DNA of 64,000 nt from Canna indica (GCA_034359265.1 CP136892.1:14990501-15054500); one strand, 5' to 3'. Positions 22,859 to 34,103 are shown, counted from the first letter of the stretch. Translations and numbers: made by a program. The notes: generated by a model not told the origin, from the sequence alone.

Positions 22859-23745
22859 TCAGTAGAGTTTAAAGGTTTTTTTGCTGTTAGTGGATGACTC
22901 GCTTGGGTGTTTAACTGGGGTGTCATCTGTGTCATTGAATGCGGGAACACCTTCATTGTTTTGAATTAGAATTGGAAAGATGGTGCCTTGTGGTTGGTGA
23001 GTATCAAAAGGATATATATGCTCAATGAAGGTCACATTTCTGGATACTGACATGGCTTGAGTTTTTATGTCATACACTTTGTAACCTTTCTTGCTATGAG
23101 GGTACCCTATGAAAATAGATTCAACAGCTCTAGGTTCAAACTTAGTTCTATTTTGCTCGAGTGTATTTGCGTAGCATAGGCAGCCAAAGGATTTCAAATG
23201 TGACAGGTTTTTTTTTTTGTACATCATCTCATAAGGGCTTTTATTATCTATAGTTGAATTGGATATCCTGTACACAAGGTATGTGGCTATCATAAGGCAT
23301 TCTCCCAAAAAATACAAAGGTAGTTTGGATTGATATTTGAGGCTTCTAGCTATATCAAGCAAATGTCTATGCTTTCTTTCTACCGAAGTATTTTATTGTG
23401 GGGTTTCTACACATGTTTTTTTGGTGAACTATACCCTCATTAGCTAAGAAGGTATCCAAAGTGTAATTATTGAACTCTTTGCCATTATCAAACTTGAATA
23501 TTTTGATGTTTCTTTCAAACTAATTTTGTACTAATTTGACAAAATTCATGACCAGTGGAGGGGAGCTTTGGAGGAAAAAAGATAAGTCCAAGTACAACTA
23601 GTGTAGTTTTTGCCATCATAGGTAGATACTTTATGCGGTCCCCAAACATTAATATGAACAATTTCAAAACAAAAGGATGCTTATTCATTCTCTTAGGAAA
23701 TGATGAACAAGATTGTTTTGCCAAAGGGAACATATTGCAAAAGAA
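22859..23745 (-). pseudogene. Copia integrase fragment
   Basis: The 167-codon minus-strand segment (22859-23362) has 'LKSFGCLCYA', 'KFEPRAVESIFIGYP' and 'KGYKVYD', the C-terminal integrase region of Copia. Upstream frames (to about 23745) carry 'PLAKQSCSSFPK' and 'DGKN'-like pieces of the catalytic core with frameshifts between them. A polyprotein from here is not possible. Confidence 0.82.
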
Positions 23746-23754
23746 ATTTAAGGA

Positions 23755-24610
23755 GCAATTTGGTTAGCAAAAACTATTTTCTGGTTTGGTTTCAATGAAA
23801 CTGAAAACTTGGTTTCGAAAACTTGATTTTGGTTTCTAGTTTTCAATTTTCTGAAAACGTGTTTGGTTAATGAAAATAACATCAGTTTTAGTTAGTTGAA
23901 ATCAGTGAATATTTATTTGGTTATAAAAAATAATACTAATTTTTCTTGAACATTTTTAGTAGTAATTAAATATTTAGTTAGTTTACAAAATTAAATATTT
24001 GTTAATATGATTATAGCATGTGACATATGTCATAATTGTTTGTTACATATATCAGTTAACATTAAAGAATGAATGAGTTAAATGTTTGTAAGATTTAATT
24101 AATTAATTTATTGGTAATTTAAGATTTTTTTTGTTCAATTGGATATAAAAATTAATTAATAGTTATTATAAAATTTCAAAAAAGGTCCAATGGTCTAAAA
24201 TTAGTTTTGATTGAATTATAAATAGATTAACTTTAAGAAAATTGAGTTATTTTAAAATTTTGGTTTGAGTCAATTAAATATAAATTGGTTTAATTAATTT
24301 ATAAATTTAAGATAATAGTTTGAGTTAAAAATGATGATTTTTATTTTTAAAAATTAGATATTGTTTGATTAATTTTTAAATTAATTAATTTTATAAAAAA
24401 ATATTTATAATTATAAAGTTGCCACTGCATTTTGATAACAAATCCAATAGTCTCGAAACCACAGAAAATAACATTATGGTGTTTTTATTTTTATTAAGAA
24501 ATTTGATTTCGTTTTTATTTTGATTTCGATTCAGTTTCATGAAAACACTGAACCAAACACATTTTCGTAAGTAGTTTTGGTTTCAGTGAAATCGAAACAT
24601 TGAAAACAGA
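23755..24610. mobile_element. AT-rich MITE-like insert in the Copia pre-integrase region
   Basis: About 860 bp of very AT-rich sequence separates two halves of the Copia integrase zinc-binding region (WH-RLGH side at 24.63-24.68 kb, PLAKQ side at 23.7 kb). Both ends hold imperfect inverted words (GTTTGGTT, GGTTTCA.TGAAA, TTTTCGA/TCGAAAAC). A clear target duplication was not found, so the class is unknown and the edges are good to about 15 bp. Confidence 0.55.
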
Positions 24611-25480
24611 CTTGGCTTCAGGAATTACATCATTCAAAAACTTCAACTTATTTAAGGACATATGTCCTAAACCTCATATGCTACAAGGCAACAATATCTA
24701 CAGAAGCAATTGAAACAAAAGAAATTGAGTTGTGGTTGCTGGTATGGGTGGAAGCTCCATTTATATAGTATAGCCCAATGTTTACTCTACCATTCCTCAA
24801 AATCCTCTTCCTAGTGAGGTCTTGAATGACAAAATCATTTGGGTTAAAGGTTATTGAGTAATTCAAGTCTTTGGTTAGTTTACTAACAAATAGTAGGTTA
24901 AACCTAAAGGCAGGAACAAGAAGAGTGTTATTCAGCTTTATATGCTTGTTCAATTATGTGGTTCCACATGAGTCGTAGCTCCATTAGGTAATGATACTAT
25001 GTTGTTTTGACTAGGTTTGATGCCATTTTCTAAAGTGACATTGGATGAAGCTACATGATCAGTTGAGCCACTATCCAGAATCTAAGAATGAGTATAAATA
25101 CTATAGTTGTTGAGCTTTTATGCATACCTGTCATGTTCACTTGGTGGTGGACATTTTGTTTTTGATTCATCAAACTCATAAGGGTGTGGTATTGCTCTGC
25201 AAATTGTTGAACTTGTTCAGCTAGATTTTTCTGATTAGTTTATGTTCTGGTTGCTTCTGAACTATCAATTTTATCTATTTGAAAATGGTTTATCTGCTTC
25301 TCACTGTTTGAGCTATTTTCTTGTTCATTTTGTTTTTTTTCCCATATAAAATTTGTGACCTAGTGGAAAACCATGGATTTTGTAGCAATTTTCCTTTGTA
25401 TGTCATGTTCTTTGACAATGCTCACAAAATTTCCTGGAATTGTACTAAAACTTGTTCTTTGCATTCTGTTTTGAAACAAA
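24611..25480 (-). pseudogene. Copia protease and pre-integrase relic
   Basis: The aspartic protease motif DSGSTDH is readable at 25048-25068 (minus). The following 90-codon frame (24681-24953) has 'NNTLLVPAFRFNLLFVSKL', the conserved protease-to-integrase linker of Copia. Then comes a 'RLGH'-like zinc-binding segment to 24,615. Stops and frameshifts occur throughout; the stretch 25.1-25.48 kb covers the decayed end of gag. Confidence 0.8.
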
Positions 25481-25585
25481 TTGCTGGCCTTGATGGTAAG
25501 TATTCAATGTCACACTTTCAATTTCATTTTCATTTCCTGCTCTCACTTGTCTTTGCGGCTCCTCTTGCTCCAACATGGAGTAAGC

Positions 25586-26000
25586 CTATGAGATGCTTGG
25601 CACTAGTTCCAACTGACGCCTTGTGCCTATGTACGATTCATTGAGACCCATTAAAAATTGTCTCATTCTTGCTCCTTCACGATTTTCCCTTTGAACTTTA
25701 TAATTCCAATGTGTACCTATGGTAATAGCATTCAATTCATCCCATAACCCTTTGAGTTTGGTATAGTAGGCATATATGGACATGGCCCATTGTCTTGTGT
25801 TCCATATCTGTAGCTCAATATCAAAGACCCTTTGTGCATTGCTTCGGCCAAATCGACCTTCCAAGTCTTCCCACATTTCATGAGCTGTTACTGCGTATAT
25901 AATGCTAGGGTTAAGTTCTTGGGCGATTGAATTTAGTAGCCATGATTTGACCATATCATCGCATCTTTGCCACAGTTTATGTTTCAGCGATGATTCTTCT
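25586..26000 (-). pseudogene. Copia gag, central part
   Basis: A 122-codon minus-strand frame (25586-25954) with 'VKSWLLNSIAQEL', 'AHEMWEDLEGRFGRSN' and 'YYTKLKGLWDEL', the UBN2-type Copia gag signature. The same gag continues leftward in the coding direction as broken frames, and its N-terminal parts lie at 26448-26565 and 27735-27880, separated by two hAT insertions. Confidence 0.82.
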
Positions 26001-26008
26001 GGTTTGTT

Positions 26009-26439
26009 TAGGGGTGTAAGCGAGCCAAGCCGCTCGCGAGCTACTCAAGATCGATTCGGTAAAAACTCGACTCGAACTTATCGAGCTCGAGCTGAGTCGA
26101 GCTAGATATGCGAGCGAGCCGAGTTCGAGCTAACTTATACTCGGCTCGAGCGGCTCGCGAGCCTAATCGATCCTAATTGAGCCTTCTATATATATTATAT
26201 ATCGGGTTTGATTTTTAAATTTTATGAACCCGTTACCCTCTAAAAAGAATCCGAGCTTAGTCAAGCTCGAGCTCGGCTCGTGCGGCTCGACTCGTGCGAC
26301 TTTATTTTTTTCCCGAGCCGAGCCGAGCTCGAGTGGCTTGAATGTAGCTCGAGCCGAGCTTGAGCCGATAGACCAAAGCTCGATCGAGCTCGTTATTTTC
26401 CAAACGAGCCGAGCCAAGCTCGGCTCGATTACACCCCTA
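26009..26439. mobile_element. hAT-type MITE, 431 bp, TSD GGTTTGTT
   Basis: Ends TAGGGGTGTAAGCGAGCC and GGCTCGATTACACCCCTA are inverted copies. The perfect 8-bp duplication GGTTTGTT lies at 26001-26008 and 26440-26447. It interrupts the Copia gag. Its interior is made of GAGCTCGAG/CGAGCC words in both orientations, so the RNA or single strand could fold strongly. No transposase. Confidence 0.9.
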
Positions 26440-26447
26440 GGTTTGTT

Positions 26448-26565
26448 GATGGTTCCATTTACAAACCAAGCTTATTCTTTTCGGATAATAAAATTCTCAT
26501 TGACTCATTCCATTGCAAGAAGTTTTCATTGCCTTTCAGTTGGGAAGAGACGAGGGACATACCAG
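26448..26565 (-). pseudogene. Copia gag fragment between two hAT insertions
   Basis: The minus strand reads 'GMSLVSSQLKGNENFLQW', the start of the conserved gag N-terminal domain. Its continuation on either side has been pushed away by the elements at 26009-26439 and 26566-27729. Confidence 0.75.
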
Positions 26566-27729
26566 CAGTGGCGGAGCTAGAAATCAAATTGGAGGGGGGC
26601 AGACTCTCAAATGAATAAATACCAGCAATCAAGCCATTAAATCAAATTGAAATCAACTTAAGCAATCAAGTAATCAAATAAAAATTAATCAAGCAATTAA
26701 ATAAAAATTGCTCCATAGTCCATTACATATATGTTTGCTTGATTTCTAAATAAAATGAAATCAAATAATTAAACTAAATCAGTGAAATATGGAATCAAAT
26801 TAAAATTAAACATGAAACTAATTGAAACATGAAATCAGGCGAGGAATCAAACTAAATGAAATATTAAAAATTAAACATGATTCAATTTAATCAAGCTTAT
26901 GGAATCAAACTAAATGAAATCCTTACCTCAAATCCTCAATATCTCCGGACGAGTGGATGACGGGACAACAGTCAACAAATGGGGAGACGCCGGACGCGGG
27001 AGTGCGGGACGCCAGAGATGAGTTCACGATGCCGATTGGCAACTGGGTGGATGAGTAGAGGACGCAGGAGACGCAGCCAAGCTGGCTCTTCAGGCGAGGC
27101 GAGTGGGCGGACGCGGAGTCACGGACGACAGTCGGCTCTTCAGGCGAGGCGAGTGGGTGGACGCGGAGTTGCGGACGATAGCCGACTCTTCAGGCGAGGC
27201 AAGTGGGCGGACGCTGAGACGACGAAGTCGCAGATGGCAGCTGGCTCTTCAGGTGAGTGGGCGGATGCCGAACGCGGAGTCGCAGACTGCAGTCGGCTCT
27301 TCAGGCGAATGGGCAGACGCAAGACGCAGAGTCGCGGATAGCAACTAGCTCTTCAGGCGAGTAGGTGGACGTAGAGTCGCGGACGGCATCACGGCAATCG
27401 GCTCTTCAGGCGAGTGGACATCGGAGCATGCGGCCGAGCGGCGAGCAGTCGTTAATCGGCACGGCAGTCGGCGGGAGATGGGGATTGGGGATTGGGGATT
27501 TGGGGAGCGATCGACGGCAGGACGAGGGTTTACGTATCGGGGAGATGGGGAGGGGACGAGGGGTTACGTATCAGGAAAGAAAAGAAAAAGTAAATGAAAT
27601 TTGAGGATATAGGGTAATTTTTAAAATAGAGGGGGGCAAAACCATCAAAAGATACATATATAAGAAATAAAAATAAAAATTGAATGGGGGGTAGCTGCCC
27701 CCCATCCTGCAGCAGTAGCTCCGCCCCTA
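26566..27729. mobile_element. hAT-like non-autonomous element with GC-rich tandem repeats
   Basis: Ends CAGTGGCGGAGCTA and TAGCTCCGCCCCTA are inverted copies (12 of 14). Imperfect 8-bp duplications CATACCAG and CATATCGG flank it inside the Copia gag. An AT-rich left part (26.6-26.93 kb) is followed by a GC-rich block, 27.0-27.45 kb. There 'ggctcttcaggcgag...gtgggcggacgc' recurs about six times at 50-65 bp spacing. Open frames there are Arg/Gly-rich by-products of the repeat and are not called as genes. Confidence 0.75.
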
Positions 27730-27734
27730 CATAT

Positions 27735-27880
27735 CGGGATGATCGCTTCCCTGTAGAAGGTAGGGATTGTCTTCTGCTTCCGTCAGATTCAAAGTAGCTT
27801 CATCATCTTGTGTTCCCTGTGATTCTCCCAAGCTTGATCTGGCACAGGAAGCTTTGCGATTTCTTGCCATCATAGGAGGA
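27735..27880 (-). pseudogene. Copia gag N-terminus
   Basis: The minus strand from an ATG near 27,873 ('MARNRKASCARSSLGESQG') is open to the hAT insertion point. It is placed ~90 bp after the primer site, where gag should start. Confidence 0.65.
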
Positions 27881-27965
27881 GATGAGTGGAGATAGGGTTA
27901 TGATCGATTGAAAGAGGAATCGATGGATTTGTTAAAATCTTGTATGCTTGATCTGATCTAACGCT

Positions 27966-27977
27966 GCTCTGATACCA
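27966..27977 (-). promoter_or_regulatory. Primer-binding site of the Copia element
   Basis: Minus-strand TGGTATCAGAGC, a perfect 12-base Met-tRNA complement directly adjoining the 5' LTR. Confidence 0.92.
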
Positions 27978-28296
27978 TGTTGTGTTTACCACTCAACTCA
28001 GGATCAAAGAAATGTGTCTGTCTAATCTGCAGACACTTATTTAATTGATGATTAAGCTAGAGGAAGAACAAGAAAGAACTCAATGCATCTCAGGAACTCA
28101 GAGAACCCGACGATGCTTACAAGAATAGTTTTCATAAGAGCTAAAATTTAAATCTCCCACCTTAACTATTTATACTAGAAAAGTTATTTAACTAATAGAA
28201 GAGTAAAAGTCTATTCTACCCTTACACTTTGAGTACTTAAGCATACGGTAAGATCACAGAAAAATAAATGTACATACTTATTCAAACTATTCAGTA
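27978..28296 (-). repeat. 5' LTR of the Copia element
   Basis: Matches 22177-22497 with roughly 25 differences in 320. The divergence indicates an old insertion. TCCTT follows at 28297-28301. Confidence 0.9.
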
Positions 28297-28301
28297 TCCT
28301 T

Positions 28302-29330
28302 TGAGATGTTCGACTCCTTCTCCTTTTGACAATATACTCTAAATCATCCTCTTCTTTCTCCTATATATGATTACCTTCTCCACATCCTCTAACGATCTCC
28401 TCCACCACTACTAGTGACCTTCTCCCACCTCATCTCTTTCTCCCTTTTCTCCTCCTATGATGACCCTCTCCCCATCTTTTGCCTGTTCCTTCTCCTCCTC
28501 CAACAATGTTCTATCCTTTTTGTTCCCAAACAATCTCCAACAACCTCATCCAAACAAGGAGGACGAGGGAGATAAGGAATTGAGAGGGAGGAAGATAAGG
28601 AGCAAGAGTTAATTGGTTGCAGGAGGTGGGGAGAGGAGGGAGGAGGAAGAGGATGAGAAGGACAAGAAGTCGATCATTGGAGGTGAAGGGAGAGGAGGAG
28701 GAGAAGGGAATGAAAGAAAACCAGGAGTATAGATGAAAATTATTTAGTTAACCATATTTTTTATGGTTAACCGAAACCGAAGCGAATTAAAAACTCGTTA
28801 ACCAAACTCAAAATCCTTCAGTTTCCGAAACCGATTAGTTCGGTTCGAATATGACCGATTATCCGTTTACTAATTGATTAATCGGTTAGTAAATGAATAA
28901 CCGGTTAGTAAACTAGATTTTGAAATATCTAAAAAATATCAAAATAATTAACTACATCGGTTTTGGATCCGGTTATCCGCGAATAATCGGTAGCGAAATC
29001 GAACCAAATTTAATTAGTTAACCGAATAGAATTTAATTAGTTTTTTATATTCTCTAATCGAAACTAAAATCGAACTGCAGATTCAATATCTGAAACCAGA
29101 TTTTGACACCCCTAATTAGGAGGAAGGAGGAGATATTAGAGGGGGAGGAAGAGGACAAAGAAGAGGAAGAGAAAAATGAGGGAATAGGTAGCTAGTAGAG
29201 GAGAAGAGAGATGAGAGAAGAGAGAAGGAGATTGTTGAATGATTAGGTGGAGGAGGTTGCCGGAGGACGAGGAAGAAAAAAAAAATTCTCTATTAATTTT
29301 CACCATGTTAGCTTGCCACGTATGCAATTT
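28302..29330. repeat. Purine/pyrimidine foldback structure with hAT relic inside
   Basis: Pyrimidine-rich DNA (28302-28520, 'tcctcctccaac' words) is followed by purine-rich DNA (28555-28740 and 29110-29270). With 22085-22176 it forms a long imperfect inverted repeat: 'gtggccaattgacgtgaaa...tttcttcctcctcc' on the left pairs with 29255-29330. The Copia element inserted in the left arm. No gene is supported; the Leu/Phe/Pro-rich frames are low-complexity artefacts. Confidence 0.5.
28735..29115. mobile_element. hAT element fragment (GGTTAACCG family)
   Basis: It contains the same GGTTAACCGAAACCGAA-type words as the element at 31333-33574 and ends '...tttgacacccctaatt', like a hAT terminus. The left terminus was not identified and no target duplication could be set. 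Confidence 0.5.
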
Positions 29331-29969
29331 AATAAAATTTTGAACAAAGGATTGACAAGAGGCTTTAAAATATTACAAACTCTAATGTTGAACCTACCTT
29401 ATGGTGTAATTTTTAGAACATTGGACCTCAACTTTCACTATTGGTTAAGACTCTGCATATATAATTAAATCTCTATTTTAATACTTTCCAATTATAAGGC
29501 AAATTAATATATATAAAAAACTTCAACATAACAATAAGTAATATAAACATAACATGATGCATGCCAAAAGATCCGAAATCAAATTGACTCAAGACTCATA
29601 CTTTATTACTAGAGTTCGTCATTCGGCTATGACAATGATAGTTAATGGAGTAGCTCTCTTCGATAAACGAAGTTGGCGAGCCAAAATATATAGCACCCAT
29701 GTTTCGATCCCTACATGATCGATTTCTATAGCTACTCCCGTTACTTCACACCAAGGCAACATATATAATTATTAGATGCAATAAGGCTTCTAGAAATTCT
29801 AAACAGAAGCATCATTGTTTAGAGAAACTAATAAAAATGTTTTGTTGTTAAGGGATGGTATTCCAATTATCAAGTGACAATAAATTACGTTCCAAGTGGT
29901 TGACATTGATGTGACTTGGGAGAATTAATAATCGACAATGATGGTGAATTTCTTGCGATTACCACGTGA
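29331..29969. other. Spacer, nothing recognised
   Basis: No ORF above about 70 codons and no repeat family recognised. A minus-strand stretch near 29600-29700 is open for about 35 codons ('MGAIYFGSPTSF') but has no known relatives that I can recall. Confidence 0.35.
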
Positions 29970-29970
29970 T

Positions 29971-30020
<50 letters not shown>
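29970..30020. repeat. (TA)n microsatellite
   Basis: About 24 TA units, directly abutting the foldback element. A second TA tract lies on its other side. Confidence 0.95.
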
Positions 30021-30022
<2 letters not shown>

Positions 30023-31107
30023 GATAATGAGTTTTTTTACAATTGTGAACTTTAACAAAATGTGTGAAAATATTTTTAGAAATTTTTTAAAGCTCAATAT
30101 ACGTTCAAGTTATCAAAACTAATGTGAATATATTTTTTTAAACGATAAAATGACGTGGTAAACAGTGCTAACGGTAACAATTGAGAGCATGACAAATCAT
30201 TAATGAGTTGTCAAAGAAAAATAGGATAATGTTGTTTTTGTCTCTGAACTTTAGTAAAATGTGTGAAAATTCTAGAATTTTTTTTTAGCCCAATATGCCC
30301 TCAAACTACCAAAATTAGTCTAGAAATACCCTTTTTGGGACGATAAAGTGACATGATAAATGGTGCTAACGGAAACCAATGAGAGCACGACATGTCATCA
30401 ATGAGTTGTCAAAAATGAGCACGACACAGCACGGTAAAACCTCCATCCCACAACTGTGATATCTTCTCCTCTGATCTAAGACATACTCTGCGTTAGCACC
30501 GGTGTCGTATGTCTTAAATGAGAGGATAAGATATTGCATTTAGCACCGGTGATGACACGACAAGTGGCAAACAGTGACGACACCGCAAACGGTGACAACA
30601 CGAAATGACAAACGGTACTAACGCGAAGTATGTCTTAGATCAGAGGTGAAGTTATTACGATTGTGACATATATGGAGGCTTGGTGTTAACACTGTTTGTT
30701 GTGTCGTACTCATTTTTGACAGCTCATTGGTGACGTGTCGTGCTATTATTGATTGTCATTAGTACCATTTGTCATATCACTTTATCATCCCATGAAAGAG
30801 TATTTCTACACTAGTTTTGATGATTTGAGAGCATATTGGGCTCAAAAAATTATAGGGCATTTTCACACCTTTTATTAAAATTCAGGGGCAAAAACACCCC
30901 TTATCTCATTTTTCTTTGGCAACCCATTGATGACGTGTTATGCTCTCAATTGTTACGGTTAGTACCGTTTGCCACGTCATTTTACCGTTCTAAAAAAAGG
31001 TATTTTCACACTAATTTTGATGGTTTGAGGGTATATTGGGCTAAAAAAAAAATCTAGAGGCATTTTCACACCTTTTGGTAAAATTCAAGAGCAAAATAAC
31101 CCCTTAT

Positions 31108-31110
<3 letters not shown>
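30021..31110. mobile_element. Foldback element with ~400-bp compound inverted arms
   Basis: Ends GGGATAATGAGTTTTTTT and (inverted) GGGATAAGGGGTTATTTT. Each arm holds two tandem ~200-bp copies of the same motif series ('aaaatgtgtgaaaat', 'gataaa.tgac.tgg.aaa', 'gagcatgac..(a/g)tcat.aatgagttgtcaa'). The right arm (30.70-31.11 kb) is the reverse complement of the left (30.02-30.44 kb). It sits inside a TA microsatellite, so the target duplication cannot be resolved. No coding capacity. Possibly a Mutator-like or other long-TIR element. Confidence 0.8.

Positions 31111-31145
<35 letters not shown>
31111..31145. repeat. (TA)n microsatellite
   Basis: Right-hand TA tract next to the foldback element. 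Confidence 0.95.
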
Positions 31146-31147
<2 letters not shown>

Positions 31148-31332
31148 TAATTAATTAGTTCATATTTCAAAATTCAAAATTTAATATTGCCAAGTTAGTT
31201 TGAATTAATTGGTTCAATCTGAATTAATTCAAAACTACAAAATTTTGTTCAAAAATATGTCTTTATTATATTTTACAATAAATTAATGCAGATAATCATG
31301 ATCAAACCTATGTATATAGCTCACATCCTTAG

Positions 31333-33574
31333 TAGAGATGACAACGGTTCGGTTAATCGTACTTTTGGGGTTAACCAAAACTAAAATCAATTTCCAAACC
31401 CGCTAACCGAAATCGAAACCGAAACCGGTCGGTTTCAAAAACCTATATCCGAAATCGAAATCGGCTCGGTTTCGATTATCCGCGGATAACCGAAACCGAA
31501 TTTTTCCAATTCGGATAGAACTGGTTATCCGTTTACTACCGGTTAACCGGTTAGTAAACGGATAACCGTTTCAAATATTAATAACCAACAAGTGTGTTAG
31601 GAAGAAATTGGGTCTTCCTGCAAGGATCCAAAAATCCAAACGCCAAAAGGAAAAAATACCAAAACGAGTAAATCCAGAAAAACACAAAGAACACCAAATT
31701 TACGTGGTTCAGCCCGGCGGGATACCGGGCCTACTCCACGGGGAGAAGAGGGCACTTGGTTTTATTAGAAGGAGGAGAAAACACGGCCAATACAAGAGCA
31801 GAATACAACTTATTAATAAACTGTAAAGAAAAATATTGCCTGTTCTTGGATATTTTTCTGCACCCCGAAATCTGGATTCCTGCTTCTGCTTGAAAACTGT
31901 GGATGCGGCGTCTTTGATCTTCTTGCTTCTGCCTAAGACGGTGTGAAGGAGAAGAGAGCCGCTGGAAAGGAATCCTGCCTGAGAAACGGAGTAGATGAGA
32001 GGCTCTGAGAATTATTAGGATGATCTGATTGTTTGAAACTGCATATTAGACCCCTATTTATAATAGAGGAGGAGAACCGATTCATGCCTGATTTGGTGGA
32101 GAAAAACTCTCCATAAAATTTGCTGCTCCGTCTGATTTAATCGGATGGTTACTATAATTTCTTTTACCAAGTAATTGAGGCGGTAGATAAGCTTTTGGCT
32201 GGAAACGGTCAAAAATAGACTGAGTTCCATGCAAGGAACCGATCAAAATTGGCGGCTGGAGGGATGTTCGGCCCGCCTGGGCCGGGTCGAGCCCAAAACT
32301 GATGCTGCTCTTCTTTTTTTCTCTCTCTCTCTCTCTGCTGGCCCATTTCATATTGGGTTTAAAATGAATCAACCCTCACAAAGTGATTAAAAGACATCAA
32401 ATAATGATTAAAAGACAGTAATTAAATAGTTCATCAAAATACATTGAGGTAAATAGTTCATCATAAAAAAAAATAGAAAATACATTGAAGCTATTGAACA
32501 GAAAAAACTTCAAAAGATTATACAAAACAAGGAGAATGAAATATTTGCTTTAACAATGACTGCCTGCAATTCCAATCTTTAACAATTAGATTTCACAGCA
32601 ATTAGATCTAAGCAATTGACTAGCTACAATAGATCATAATATGACATAACAAAAGCAAACTTAATTCATCATCCTTACATATGCATGAGAGACATTAAGG
32701 TAATATTACAGTTTTGTTACCACATTACTAATGTACCATGAGAAGAATCCCAGTTTAAATTGGTCAAAACAAACAAGAAATGAAATTTACTCATTGTTTC
32801 TAAACTATATCTGATCTTGGAGGGGAAGTCGAGTGGGGAGTCGGCGACTCGGCGAGGGCATATCGGTCTTGGAGGGGAAGTCGAGTGGGGAGTCGACGAC
32901 TCGGCAAGGGCAAAGAGGGGAGTCGGGTGGTCGGGACTTGAGAGTCGGCGAGGGCCGAGGGGGTAGTCCGGGAGACCGTCTACGAGCGATCGACAACTGC
33001 GACTGGAGGCGTTGTCGGTGAATGTGACTCTGCGAGCGATCGACGACTGCGACGGGAGGTGGCATCGCGGCGATTGCGACTCTGCGAGCGATCGACGATT
33101 GCGACTGGAGGCGGCAGCGCGGCGACTGCGACTCTGCGAGCGATCGACGAGTGAATGAGTCGAGACCATCCACCATCGAGTATTTGGTGGAATGGTGGAT
33201 GAGTGAGTAGTTGTCGAGAGTGTCGGCTACTCGGTTGGGGAAATTAGGGTTAGGTTTAGTTTTTAATCTTTTATACATAAGGTAATGGGTAGGTGGGTTA
33301 GTGGGTAGTAGTAACGGGTTTCGGGTTTAAATATTTTAATGACATATATTTTACCGGTTTCGGGTACCGGTTAACCGCGATTACCCGGTAACCAATACCG
33401 AAACTTATAACCGATTATCCGCGACCCGGTAACCGAAACCGAACCGTTTTAAAATGGTTTTTGAGTTTCACTAACCGTAACCGAAACCGAACCGCAAAAT
33501 CACTATCTAAAACCGGATTTTGCAGTTCGGTTAACCGGTTAACCGTGGTTAACCAATTCCAATTGCCACCCCTA
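31333..33574. mobile_element. hAT-type element, 2.2 kb, TSD ATCCTTAG/ATCCTTAA
   Basis: It starts TAGAGATGACAACGG and ends CCAATTGCCACCCCTA, an inverted, diverged pair of hAT ends. The 8-bp flanks ATCCTTAG (31325-31332) and ATCCTTAA (33575-33582) agree at 7 of 8. Subterminal regions are packed with GGTTAACCG/CGGTTAACC words. A GC-rich block (32.82-33.24 kb) repeats 'ctgcgagcgatcgacga' about four times at 55-60 bp and gives Arg/Ser-rich minus frames. No transposase was found. A solo LTR has inserted at 31595. Confidence 0.8.
31595..32380 (-). mobile_element. Solo LTR, 786 bp, TSD AAGTG
   Basis: TGTTAGGAAGAAATT...CCCTCACA, with perfect duplications AAGTG at 31590-31594 and 32381-32385. A minus-strand TATAAATAGGGG near 32058 suggests leftward reading. 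The 'ttacgtggttcagcccg' and 'cctactccacgggg' wording is typical of plant Copia LTRs. It lies within the hAT element, so it is younger than that element. Confidence 0.85.
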
Positions 33575-34100
33575 ATCCTTAATTATAATTGGACCAAATT
33601 AATTATAATTAGACCGTCTCTAATAAAAATTAAGCATTTAACAAAAAGAAAATAATTATATATATGTCATAATTACATCATCGTAAATCTTACACATGAA
33701 GCAAAGAACATATCACATCCAGAGATCGCATGCATATTTAAGTCGACCATCGAATGTCCTTCGACAATAATCCAGAAGCGCTGAGGTGGAGAGAATTTAT
33801 ACCTTCATCCAAAAACACCTTTTACTTTCTTAACAGGAATCAGATCCCTGATCGATAATGCTGGAAAGAATTAAGACCAGATATACGAGTATAAAGCAGA
33901 TGCCAACTAGCTATATGCATGAATAGTCCAGCAAAAAGAAGAGATTAATTTTAGGTCTACCAATATATATGTAAATTAATACTGACGGCTTTCTTCAAGT
34001 TGAAGAATTCCATGCATCTTTAGCTTTTGGCCGCCACTACGTGTTCATTTTTATCCTTCATTCACACTGTGCTTAAATGCAAGATTAGGTCAAGCTCGCA
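33575..34100. other. Upstream flank of the CYSTM gene
   Basis: No ORF or repeat recognised; contains AT-rich sequence and presumably part of the promoter. Confidence 0.35.
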
Positions 34101-34103
34101 GGT

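Larger units (their letters stand above)
22177..28296 (-). mobile_element. Copia LTR retrotransposon, 6.1 kb, degraded
   Basis: LTRs of 321 and 319 bp (22177-22497 and 27978-28296), about 92% alike by eye. They are flanked by the 5-bp duplication TCCTT (22172-22176 and 28297-28301). A perfect Met-tRNA primer site adjoins the 5' LTR, and a polypurine tract (minus-strand GTGAGGGGAG) adjoins the 3' LTR. Gag, protease, integrase and RNase H relics are in Copia order, but the RT domain is missing between integrase and RNase H. Three other elements have inserted into it (23.75-24.61, 26.01-26.44 and 26.57-27.73 kb). The LTR ends read TG...TA on the plus strand, not TG...CA. Confidence 0.92.

Noticed and set aside
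26979..27348. Arg/Gly-rich plus-strand frames resembling a protein
   Set aside because: They repeat with the 50-65 bp DNA unit in two frames at once, as expected from a tandem repeat.
27966..27977. tRNA gene fragments at TGGTATCAGAGC sites
   Set aside because: Only 11-12 bases match and all sit next to LTRs or the viral start, so they are primer-binding sites.
32717..33278. Arg/Ser-rich minus-strand frames of 150-157 codons
   Set aside because: Overlapping frames share the same peptide words because the DNA unit is repeated; no start context or domain, and it lies inside a hAT-type element.
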